DNA from: Desulfobacteraceae bacterium
GTDB lineage: Bacteria; Desulfobacterota; Desulfobacteria; Desulfobacterales; Desulfosalsimonadaceae
Direction: 5' to 3'
DNA length: 35,100 bases
Assembly (NCBI GenBank): GCA_021737545.1
Contig: JAIPDT010000013.1
Span: 1 to 35,100, forward strand
Below, in pieces: positions 24,283 through 31,851 of this stretch. The position numbers and the translations under genes were made by a program. The stretch's first letter is position 1, and each line of letters opens with the position of its first letter. The notes below the pieces were generated by a model. It was not told the DNA's origin, searched no databases, and saw only the letters and a program-made list of their open reading frames with translations.

Positions 24283-26028
24283 TTATTCCAGGTAAAACAG
24301 GAGATCTTCCAGATCGGCGCCGATGTTGCGTGCCTCTTCCGTGGCTCCCGTGTTAAGGGCTCCTTTGATGTCTTCGAGTAAATTGATTATCTCGTCGCGG
24401 TCTTCTGCCGGGGCCGTGTCCAGTATGGATTCCGCCCGGCCGATGAGATTTGCCAGATCCGCGGGAGCTTCAGGTTTCTCGGCGGTTTTGGTGGAATCCG
24501 TCTTTTTTTCGTAATTTCCGGTATTGTCCCAGAGCCTGTTGATCCGTTCGCCCGAGGCGGCCAGTTCCTCTTCTGTAAATCGGGATATGGCGTTTTCGAT
24601 TGTTGCCTGAATCTTGCCCCCGGTCTCCTTTTCCACAGCCTCAAGCTGCAGGATGCCGTTTATGTCCAGATCAAAGCGCATAATGACCGGGCTTTGGGCC
24701 GGGGCGGGCGACAGCTCGAACATGTAATTGCCGATCATTACGTTGTTTCGGGCATCAGGGCTTTCTCCCTGGTATACCTTGATTTCCACTTTTTCCTGCT
24801 CGTCGCACACAGTGTAGAAGACCTCGCTTTTTGATGCCGGAAGCTTGGTGTTGCGCCGGATCATGGGAACGAACAAATCCGGGGAAAGCTCGCCGTATAA
24901 CTCGCCGATCGCTGAGGTGCCGAAAGTGTACGGAGTGATATCGATTAATACGCCCGCATCCGAAACCCCCATTTCCCGGCCGGCCTGAAGCGCCGCTCCC
25001 AGCGCTACGCACAGGTCGGGGTCGATTTCGTTTCTGGGCAAAATCCCGGTTTTTTCTTCAAGGAGTTTTGAAATTGTCGGTATCCTGGTAGATCCGCCCA
25101 CCAGGATGATTTCGTCGAGATCCGCGGCTGTTAGTCCCGCGTCTTCCATGGCCCGGCTGACAGCGTCCATGGTTCGGTCAAGGTCGGGTGTGAGCATTTT
25201 TTCAAATTCTTCGCGGGAGAGCTCGCATGTCAAATGTACGGGTGTTTCATGTTCGGCCGCTATATGATCTTCTTCGATTACGGCATAAGGAGCCGAGGAG
25301 AGCCGGATTTTAGCTTTTTCCGCCGCCTGTTTTAACCTGTGCATTACCATGGGATCGTCGGTGACTTCGATGCCGTGTTTTTCTTTGATTTGTCCGGCCA
25401 GCCACCCGGCGATCATTTCGTCGAAATCGTCGCCGCCCAACCGGTTGTCCCCGGTGCTGGCCATCACTTCAATCACGCCGTTTTCAATCTTTACTATGGA
25501 TACGTCAAACGTGCCGCCGCCCAGGTCATATACCAGAATCTGTGCTGTCTTGCCGGAAGTGTTTTCATAGGCCAGGGCAGCGGCCGTGGGTTCATTAATG
25601 ATACGAAGCACTTCCAGCCCGGCAATCCGGCCAGCCTCCCGGGTGGCCTGGCGCTGGCTGTCTGTAAAATAGGCCGGCACCGTGATCACGGCTTTTTCCA
25701 CAGGCTGTCCCAGATATTCTTCCGCCCTTTGCCTGAGGGTTTTAAGGATCAGAGCTGAAATCTCCTGAGGCAGGTATTGGTTCGATCCCAGAGCAATACG
25801 TATTTCTTCGCCCATTTTGCGTTTGATCGATGAAACGGTACGTTCGGGCGCGAAAGCCGCCTGGTTTGCGGCTTGCCTTCCCACCAGGATATTGCCCTGT
25901 GCGTCAAGGCCAACGCAGGACGGAACGATTCCGTTATCCTGTTCGGTTAATATTTCCGCGCATCCGTCAATTACAAATGCGACTTCCGAATTGGTGGTGC
26001 CCAGATCAATGCCGACAATGGGTTCCAA
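24283..26028 (-). CDS. Hsp70 (DnaK-like) chaperone, short-lid variant
   Basis: This ATP-driven chaperone has 581 residues against 638 in E. coli DnaK. Nucleotide-binding domain motifs are all present: VGIDLGTTNS (5-14), NEPTAAALAY (145-154), DLGGGTFDVSIV (168-179) and GGSTRIPTI (311-319). The interdomain linker is VLIDITP (360-366) in place of the usual VLLLDVTP. The substrate-binding beta domain runs to about 485. The lid is short and broken by a polar stretch (about 500-525), and there is no DnaK-like acidic tail. The start is TTG at 26028, with AGGAG nine bases upstream inside the 3' end of the GrpE-like gene (three-base gap). Its own J-like and GrpE-like partners are adjacent, so this is probably a dedicated second Hsp70, not the housekeeping DnaK. 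Confidence 0.93.
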   Translation of the reverse strand: MEPIVGIDLGTTNSEVAFVIDGCAEILTEQDNGIVPSCVGLDAQGNILVGRQAANQAAFAPERTVSSIKRKMGEEIRIALGSNQYLPQEISALILKTLRQRAEEYLGQPVEKAVITVPAYFTDSQRQATREAGRIAGLEVLRIINEPTAAALAYENTSGKTAQILVYDLGGGTFDVSIVKIENGVIEVMASTGDNRLGGDDFDEMIAGWLAGQIKEKHGIEVTDDPMVMHRLKQAAEKAKIRLSSAPYAVIEEDHIAAEHETPVHLTCELSREEFEKMLTPDLDRTMDAVSRAMEDAGLTAADLDEIILVGGSTRIPTISKLLEEKTGILPRNEIDPDLCVALGAALQAGREMGVSDAGVLIDITPYTFGTSAIGELYGELSPDLFVPMIRRNTKLPASKSEVFYTVCDEQEKVEIKVYQGESPDARNNVMIGNYMFELSPAPAQSPVIMRFDLDINGILQLEAVEKETGGKIQATIENAISRFTEEELAASGERINRLWDNTGNYEKKTDSTKTAEKPEAPADLANLIGRAESILDTAPAEDRDEIINLLEDIKGALNTGATEEARNIGADLEDLLFYLE

Positions 26029-26031
26029 TAC

Positions 26032-26772
26032 CTATGCTCCTTTCTGCGGTTCGTTAACAATGACTTGCGCGGTGCGGATGATCTCTCCGCCTTTTTGAAA
26101 ACCTCCGGTCTGTTCGGCCAGAACCACGCCGGCGGTTTTGTCAGGATCGGATCGTCTGTCCACGGCTTTCATTGTTTTCGGATCAAACATGTGGTCAATT
26201 GTCTGTACCGGGGTGATGCCGGCGTGTTCCAGGGCCCTGTCAAAGCGGCGGATGGCCATTTCGTAGCCTTCGGCAATAGCCGCAACTCCTTTGGGTTTGC
26301 GGCGGAACCGGCGCTTTTGCGTCATGAAGGTCAGGCTTGCCTGATGTCCCCGAACCAGGGCGTCGCGAACATCGAGAAACGGCAGTACCGCCTTTTTTTC
26401 AGCATTCTGCCTGATTTCGGGCTCGATCCGGTCGATCCGCTCCACACTTTTTTCAAACAGGTTTGCACTTTTCTCCCATGCCTCGGATATCCCTGAAAGC
26501 GCCCGGAGGTTTTTGTGCTGCTCCCTGTTCTGCATTTTTATTTCCTGCCTGAGCGCCGAGAACTCGGATAAAAGCGTGTAGAGGTCGCAGGCTTCGGCGC
26601 TGGCCTTTTCCGACGGAGGTGCTTTATCCGGCAGATCACCGAGCCAGGCGGAAAAATCCTCCAGGACTTGCTGTTTCCAGTCCGGCCGGGGGCTTTCAGC
26701 CGTTTCGGGGGTTTCTTTTTTGCCAAACAGGGCTGAGAATATTTTTTTGACGGGCTTTTCTTTTGGCGCCAT
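26032..26772 (-). CDS. GrpE-like nucleotide exchange factor of the Hsp70 locus
   Basis: The 246-residue protein shows a divergent GrpE layout. A basic and polar N-terminus (1-60) precedes a long helix/coiled coil (about 60-125, with LSEFSALRQEIKMQNREQHKNLRAL). The four-helix part has PFLDVRDALVRG (131-142, compare LPVLDNLERA of GrpE). The C-terminal beta domain (184-240) has AGITPVQTIDHMFDPKTMKAVD and GVVLAEQTGGFQKGGEIIRTAQVIVN, matching the GrpE signature. Family GrpE opens the nucleotide cleft of Hsp70 to release ADP. The stop lies three bases before the Hsp70 TTG start. The insertion of basic residues RRFRRKPKG (154-162) in the helical part is unusual. Assignment rests mainly on the C-terminal domain and on context. 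Confidence 0.85.
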   Translation of the reverse strand: MAPKEKPVKKIFSALFGKKETPETAESPRPDWKQQVLEDFSAWLGDLPDKAPPSEKASAEACDLYTLLSEFSALRQEIKMQNREQHKNLRALSGISEAWEKSANLFEKSVERIDRIEPEIRQNAEKKAVLPFLDVRDALVRGHQASLTFMTQKRRFRRKPKGVAAIAEGYEMAIRRFDRALEHAGITPVQTIDHMFDPKTMKAVDRRSDPDKTAGVVLAEQTGGFQKGGEIIRTAQVIVNEPQKGA

Positions 26773-26793
26773 TTTTTCGTTTCTTATGTGTTT

Positions 26794-27102
26794 TTATATT
26801 TCCTTGTTTTTTTCTGCAGCTTCGAGCATTTCTTTTAATCCGGTTCTGCGCCTTTTTGTTTTTGCAGCCTGCGCCAGCTTGAACAACTCGTTTTCCCAGT
26901 CCGGCATGTCCAGGCATCCGAAAAGCTCGGACCGGATCCTGCTTCGTTCATCGCAAAGCGCATTGTATGCCTCGGTAATACGCCTGAACATAACCGGATC
27001 CGATTCCGGCGGGTATTTTTTGACCATTTCAAGATAGCGCTGCCTGATGGTTTCATCATCTGAGCCCGGCGGCAGATCAAGTATCAGATAGTGTGTAAGC
27101 AT
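26794..27102 (-). CDS. J-domain-like protein lacking the HPD motif
   Basis: The 102-residue protein aligns over residues 1-62 with a DnaJ J-domain: HYLILDLPPGSDDETIRQRYLEM for helices I-II, then MFRRITEAYNALCDERSRIRS for helices III-IV. The loop between helices II and III reads KKYPPESDP, so the HPD triad needed to stimulate Hsp70 ATPase in canonical J proteins is replaced by PPE. The C-terminal 40 residues are helical and basic (KTKRRRTGLKEMLEAAEKN). There is no zinc-finger or C-terminal substrate domain. GGAG overlapping the stop region of the upstream 898-residue gene precedes the ATG by six bases. It may be a non-stimulating J-like adaptor, or the partner Hsp70 may accept a changed loop; both are inference. 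Confidence 0.85.
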   Translation of the reverse strand: MLTHYLILDLPPGSDDETIRQRYLEMVKKYPPESDPVMFRRITEAYNALCDERSRIRSELFGCLDMPDWENELFKLAQAAKTKRRRTGLKEMLEAAEKNKEI

Positions 27103-27115
27103 AATCGCTCCTGTT

Positions 27116-29812
27116 TTATGAGCTTTCCAAAAAAAGAATTCTGGCTTCCCTGGAGAGCTGTTCTATGATCTCGGGGGGAAAGGAAAGGATAATATTTCCG
27201 ACAGACTTTGTTTCAGGCCGGCTTTTGTGTACGGCTGGTCTCATTGTCCGCAGAACGTAATCCGGAGATCCCCTGAATTTCATCCTGTCAATTAAGGATT
27301 CGATCTCCATTATGATCTCCTGCGGGCTCATTCCCTCGTAATATTGCCCTGCATCCGGTTCCGGTTGCCGGGCGGTGTTATCGGAAATATTCGGTCCGAA
27401 CGGTATATCATCGTCAAAATCGTCTTCAAAAAAATCATCATCGCTGTCATCGAAAAAATAGTCGGAAGTAAACATTTCAAAGTCAAAGAATCTCAGGGCA
27501 ATGTTCAAGGGGCCCAGGGCATGTTCCGCCAGTTTGTCGGCCGCGGCCTCGAGTTTGCGGCGGGTCTCGTTGCCGGCATTTTCAACGAGCTCTGCAAGAT
27601 GATCGAAATCGGTGGTTTCCCCGGTCAGGTCGGCTGTCACGGTGCGGTAAAAATCGATCAAAGGCCGCTCCGCCGCCTTTTTCCCCCGGATTCGTCGGTT
27701 TAGTTCCGCACGGACCGTTTTATACCTGCCCATTTCCATAAGCAGGTCGCAAATATTTAAAACCCCCTCGTCTTCAACCGACTTTATGAGCCGCGAGATT
27801 TCCCTTGCCGGAAGAACCCTGGCCGGGCTGTCCGCAGCCTTGGAAGATGGCATTGCACGTTTGAGATCAGAGGGTACGGGATCGAGCAGGTTTGCCATTT
27901 CGTCTGCGCCCAGATCTGTTATTTCTTTTATTCCGTGTTTGATTCCGGATTTTGCAGCCTGCAAAGCTTTGCCTGCCGCCTTGTTTTCGCCTTTGTTTGC
28001 AGATAGTTCCATGACCAGCAAACAAAGCGTACAAACCCTTTTAAGCGGCTCCAGCCCGGCAAGCATTTGATCCATGTATTTGTCAGGTTCCGCCGGCCGG
28101 TTTTCTCCGGTTAATTCCAGGGCCATGCGCTTTTCCAGTACAAACAGGGCCGCTTTGCGGCAGCCCTGTTCCTCGGCTTTTTCTATATCCCTGCGTGCAA
28201 GATGGTGTTTATCTTTGCCGAGGTTTATTTTTGCCGATATAAGAAAGGATACGGCTTTTTTCTCGATTACCCGGCTGTCGTAGGGGGCCCGCCGGGCGGC
28301 TTCTTCTATGGCCTTTTCAGCCTTTCGAAAAGCGCTTTTTTGCTGATAGAGTTCGGTCAGCTCGAGAAACGGGAAAGGGTCTTGCGGAAAATGCACCGAC
28401 ATTTCGTTTAGCGCGTCTTCAACAAGATTCTTCCCCTCTTTTGATGTCCTTGGCAAGGTGACGATCAGTTCATACCATTGCCGGTTTTCAGGGTCCCATG
28501 CAATGCCCTGCCTTGCCATCTGCAGGTATGCGGTTTTCGGGTCTTGCCGGCAGACGCCCAGGTGTTCCCAGTTTATTTCAGGCACGTCAAATCCGTAGGC
28601 GGTGGTATCGGTATCCATTTCATATGAAATGCTGTCTTGTTTCAGACTGTTTTTGACGGCATGAAAAAGCGCCAGGGATTTGGCGATGGATTGTCGGCGG
28701 GGTTCGGAAAACAAGCGAGGAATATGCTCCATGTATTGCGACGCGGCATTTAACGGCATGCTGCTTGCCAAGTCCACCCGGAAGATAATAGGGAGGGCTT
28801 TTTTACGGGGCAGCACCGCGGTGATCAGCTCAAAGAAGAAATCGCTGGACATTTCGCCCTGACGTATTCTATTGGAGAGTATCTCCAGGAGCGTGGATAT
28901 GCATATTTCCGGATTTTCGGGATAAATCAGCGGGCCCAGTTCTTTTATCAGCCTTGCCGCTTTTTGGCTTTTTTGTTTTTTAACACTGTTGACAAGTTCC
29001 GTAATTTTGCCGGAAGCACCTACTGCGCCCTGGAAAAAAACCCGGATTGTCTCCTCATTATCGCCAGTCACAGCCGTGCCGGCATTGTCCATACAGGTTT
29101 TTAATCGGGACATGACCGGTGTAAGGATAAAATCTCCGGGGAGCATATTTGTAATCTTTTGCAGGTGCGAGTCTTCTTCGCTGTAAAACGCGCACATGGC
29201 GCGGCACAGCATTTTCAGGGGTGCATACGGAGAGGACCGGGGAATGGAGCGAAGTTTTTCAAGGGCGTTTTCCCATTCTCCCCGGTTCATATGGGTAACC
29301 GCTTCAGGCACGGCCTCAGCATCCCTGCAAAGCGGTGACTCAGAATCCAGGCGATTAATCAGGTGCCAGCATTCGGATTGGATCAGCCGGTTGACAAGCC
29401 TGGTTTCTATTGCTTTCGAAGGCCTGTTTTCGGCAATATATTGCGCATAAATTTCAAAAGCTTGCTCTTGCCGGCAAAGGGAAACAAAACAGACCAGATC
29501 CTCTTCGGATATCAGGCTGACCTCCGGCCTGCAGGCTGAGGCCTGCTCGATGGCCATGCTGGCTTCTGTGTGCATGGCCTTGTTTTTGAGCTGTTGTATC
29601 CGCGCAAGATAGGCCCTGAATAAAAGCGGCCGGATAGTATCCGGATCATCCTGTTTTTTCCGGGCGGCTTTCAGGCAGTCGACAGCTTCTCTGGCTTTGT
29701 CCGCAGATAGTGCGGCTTCGGCCTTCTGGATTAACTGCGAAAATGTATGTTCCCTGAGCCGGGCCTGCTTTTGTTCTTTTTTGGCTTTTTTGTTTTTTTT
29801 CTTTTTGGCCAA
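27116..29812 (-). CDS. Large TPR-like protein with acidic Asp/Phe-rich patch, first gene of Hsp70 locus
   Basis: I cannot assign a named family. The 898-residue predicted cytoplasmic protein starts with a lysine-rich head (MAKKKKNKKAKKEQKQAR). It continues as almost continuous helices with TPR-like units, clearest at about 25-95 (FSQLIQKAEAALSADKAREAVDCLKAARK) and about 490-580 (FLELTELYQQKSAFRKAEKAIEEAARRAP). Near the C-terminus is a striking acidic-aromatic patch (about 780-808, FFDDSDDDFFEDDFDDD), followed by a helical tail. There is no signal peptide or membrane segment. The start is TTG at 29812, the only possible start because an in-frame TGA lies three codons upstream; the ribosome site is weak. 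The J-like gene begins 13 bp after its stop. It is a candidate scaffold or client receptor for the adjacent Hsp70. Confidence 0.85.
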   Translation of the reverse strand: MAKKKKNKKAKKEQKQARLREHTFSQLIQKAEAALSADKAREAVDCLKAARKKQDDPDTIRPLLFRAYLARIQQLKNKAMHTEASMAIEQASACRPEVSLISEEDLVCFVSLCRQEQAFEIYAQYIAENRPSKAIETRLVNRLIQSECWHLINRLDSESPLCRDAEAVPEAVTHMNRGEWENALEKLRSIPRSSPYAPLKMLCRAMCAFYSEEDSHLQKITNMLPGDFILTPVMSRLKTCMDNAGTAVTGDNEETIRVFFQGAVGASGKITELVNSVKKQKSQKAARLIKELGPLIYPENPEICISTLLEILSNRIRQGEMSSDFFFELITAVLPRKKALPIIFRVDLASSMPLNAASQYMEHIPRLFSEPRRQSIAKSLALFHAVKNSLKQDSISYEMDTDTTAYGFDVPEINWEHLGVCRQDPKTAYLQMARQGIAWDPENRQWYELIVTLPRTSKEGKNLVEDALNEMSVHFPQDPFPFLELTELYQQKSAFRKAEKAIEEAARRAPYDSRVIEKKAVSFLISAKINLGKDKHHLARRDIEKAEEQGCRKAALFVLEKRMALELTGENRPAEPDKYMDQMLAGLEPLKRVCTLCLLVMELSANKGENKAAGKALQAAKSGIKHGIKEITDLGADEMANLLDPVPSDLKRAMPSSKAADSPARVLPAREISRLIKSVEDEGVLNICDLLMEMGRYKTVRAELNRRIRGKKAAERPLIDFYRTVTADLTGETTDFDHLAELVENAGNETRRKLEAAADKLAEHALGPLNIALRFFDFEMFTSDYFFDDSDDDFFEDDFDDDIPFGPNISDNTARQPEPDAGQYYEGMSPQEIIMEIESLIDRMKFRGSPDYVLRTMRPAVHKSRPETKSVGNIILSFPPEIIEQLSREARILFLESS

Positions 29813-29864
29813 TTGTTTTCAGCCGATCATGTTTGATTTTATTAATACTTCAGACCGGCAGTAG

Positions 29865-31115
29865 TCAGTGCTTGAAGCTGCGCTGGCCTGTGAGTACCAT
29901 GGTGGCGTTGTATTCGTTGCACGCCTCGATTGACTGATAATCGTTTAACGAGCCGCCGGGGTGAACCACTGCTGTGACCCCTTCGCGCAGGCCGACATCC
30001 ACGCCGTCGCGAAACGGGAAAAAAGCGTCGCTTACCATGGTTGCGCCGATCAGGTCACCGTTTTTCGCCTGGACCTGTCTGTCTATTTCCATTTTCCGGT
30101 CAGGATCCTGCAAGTCGTTGTAAGGCATTTGGAACTGTTCAAAGCAGTACCGGTCCGCCAGCTTCCGGTAGGCTTTGTCCCGGGCTATTTCAGCCACGCC
30201 TACCCGGTCCTGTTCGCCGGTGCCTATACCTACGGATACCCCGTTTTTTACATAGATCACCGAGTTCGAGGTCACGCCGGATTCGAGCAGCCAGCCGAAC
30301 CGGATGTCTGCAAGCTCCTGTTTTGTGGGCTCCCGGTTTATTTTATAGTTTTTGCCTTTGTATTCGCATTCAGCAAGTTTAAAGTCCGACTCTGCACGGG
30401 TTTCCGGAACAAAGGACCACTGGGTTATTATTCCTCCGTCGATCAGGTTTTTGAATTCAACTACCCTTTGTCCCACAAACGAATGAAGACGTTCTATGTT
30501 TTCGATCTTTATTACGCGCAGATTTTTGCGTTTCGAAAGAATATCCAAAACCCCCTTCTCGTATTCCGGGGCCACAATTACTTCGGCATACTGGTTGGCC
30601 ACGGCTTCGGCGGTGGTTTTGTCAAGGGCCCGGTTGACAGCGATACACCCGCCGAACGCCGCCACCCTGTCGGCCAAATATGCCTTTTCATAGGCGTCTT
30701 CAAGGGAGTCTGATAATGCCGCCCCGCACGGATTGTTGTGTTTGACTATAATGGCGCAGGGCTTGTCGGTAAAATATCGCAGGATATTTAAGGCGTTGTC
30801 CGCATCAGTGAGATTGGTTTTGCCGGGGTGTTTGCCTGACTGGAGCAGCTCCACGTCAGAGGCAAGGTACTGTCCCGGCGAGATGGTTCGTGTCTGGCCC
30901 AGCACCAGATTGCCGTTTACCAGCCTGTAAAGCGCTGCTTGCTGGCCCGGGTTTTCCCCGTAGCGAAGTCCTTTTCGCACACCTTCGATCACCCAGTCCA
31001 CCTTTTCATAAAAAAGAGTCTGGCGGGTCTGGTCGTCCACGAAAGCGATCTCCATGCGCGGAGGAAAGTGATCGTCCATGACGGTTTTATACATTTTTTT
31101 AAGATCGTTGCCCAT
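29865..31115 (-). CDS. purH: AICAR transformylase as a separate protein (C-terminal half of PurH)
   Basis: The enzyme formylates AICAR with 10-formyl-THF to FAICAR, the penultimate step of purine synthesis. The 416-residue product corresponds only to the transformylase domain of bifunctional PurH. LRYGENPGQQAALYRL (50-65) and the catalytic Lys125-His126 in IVKHNNPCGAAL are present, followed by AFGGCIAVNRALD, GVTSNSVIYVKNG, FFPFRDGVDVGLREGVTAVVHPGGSLNDYQSIEACNEYNATMVLTGQRSFKH. The start ATG has GGAG ten bases upstream. The IMP cyclohydrolase is encoded separately 19 bp upstream. The 10-formyl-THF could come from the FTHFS of this window. 52 bp separate it from the 898-residue gene downstream. 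Confidence 0.95.
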   Translation of the reverse strand: MGNDLKKMYKTVMDDHFPPRMEIAFVDDQTRQTLFYEKVDWVIEGVRKGLRYGENPGQQAALYRLVNGNLVLGQTRTISPGQYLASDVELLQSGKHPGKTNLTDADNALNILRYFTDKPCAIIVKHNNPCGAALSDSLEDAYEKAYLADRVAAFGGCIAVNRALDKTTAEAVANQYAEVIVAPEYEKGVLDILSKRKNLRVIKIENIERLHSFVGQRVVEFKNLIDGGIITQWSFVPETRAESDFKLAECEYKGKNYKINREPTKQELADIRFGWLLESGVTSNSVIYVKNGVSVGIGTGEQDRVGVAEIARDKAYRKLADRYCFEQFQMPYNDLQDPDRKMEIDRQVQAKNGDLIGATMVSDAFFPFRDGVDVGLREGVTAVVHPGGSLNDYQSIEACNEYNATMVLTGQRSFKH

Positions 31116-31134
31116 ATCATGTCACTCCATTATC

Positions 31135-31818
31135 TCACAGTATCTCTTCATATGCCTGCTGAATGTCGGTAAACGAACTTTGCCGCAGGTAATTTGCAAT
31201 TGCCTGGTCATAGGCGGCCGTGTGTAAAAACGCCTTTTTGGCGAGTTTTACGCGGGTTTCAAGAGATGTCATGCTCTCCACCGATCCGAGTTCTTCTATT
31301 AGCAGGGGGTAATCCTCAGGATCCACAACAGAGGCGACGCGGATGAAGTTCTTGGCCGCTGCCCGGATCATGCAGGGCCCGCCGATATCAATGTTGCCCC
31401 TGGCCTTTTCAGGGGTTACATCCGGCTGTTCAATGGTTTGCTGGAACGGGTAGAGGTTTGCCACCACCATGTCTATGGGCACGGCATCAGTGCGCTTTAG
31501 ATCCTTTTGATGATCCGGATTGTGGGTTTCGGTGAGCAGGCCGAGATAAATTTTAAAATCCAGGGTCTTTACCAGACCGCCCTGGGTTTCCGGCTGGCCG
31601 GTGTACTCTGATACAGGTGTTAGCACTTTTCCGGCTTTTTTGCCCAGGATCTTTTCAATGCGTTTGTAGGTGCCGCCTGTGGAAAAAATTCTGATTTTGG
31701 GATTGTGCTTGACCATTGCGGGCACGAAGTCCTCCAGCCCGGCTTTGTCTGATACGCTGATTAATACGGTGTTTACTTTAACCAGATCGTCGATTTTTTT
31801 TACGATATTTTTGCTCAT
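31135..31818 (-). CDS. purH: IMP cyclohydrolase as a separate protein (N-terminal half of PurH)
   Basis: The enzyme closes the ring of FAICAR to give IMP, the last step of purine synthesis. The 227-residue MGS-like domain carries LISVSDKAGLEDFV (20-33), IFSTGGTYKRIEKILG, the polypeptide block VSEYTGQPETQGGLVKTLDFKIYLGLL, VANLYPFQQTI and NIDIGGPCMIRAAAKNFIRVASVVDPEDY. These match the first 200 residues of bifunctional PurH. GGAGGA is just before the ATG. The gene is followed after 19 bp by the transformylase in the same order as the fused enzyme, so the locus looks like a domain fission, with each half carrying its own ribosome site, and not a frameshift. speE lies 33 bp upstream. Confidence 0.94.
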   Translation of the reverse strand: MSKNIVKKIDDLVKVNTVLISVSDKAGLEDFVPAMVKHNPKIRIFSTGGTYKRIEKILGKKAGKVLTPVSEYTGQPETQGGLVKTLDFKIYLGLLTETHNPDHQKDLKRTDAVPIDMVVANLYPFQQTIEQPDVTPEKARGNIDIGGPCMIRAAAKNFIRVASVVDPEDYPLLIEELGSVESMTSLETRVKLAKKAFLHTAAYDQAIANYLRQSSFTDIQQAYEEIL

Positions 31819-31851
31819 TCTTCCTCCGTGCGGTTTTGACTCGCAGATATT

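Noticed and set aside
29961-30713. A 250-codon open frame on the plus strand opposite the AICAR transformylase gene
   Set aside because: It lies wholly antisense to a gene with conserved catalytic motifs, matches no family I know, and its length follows from codon bias of the real gene.
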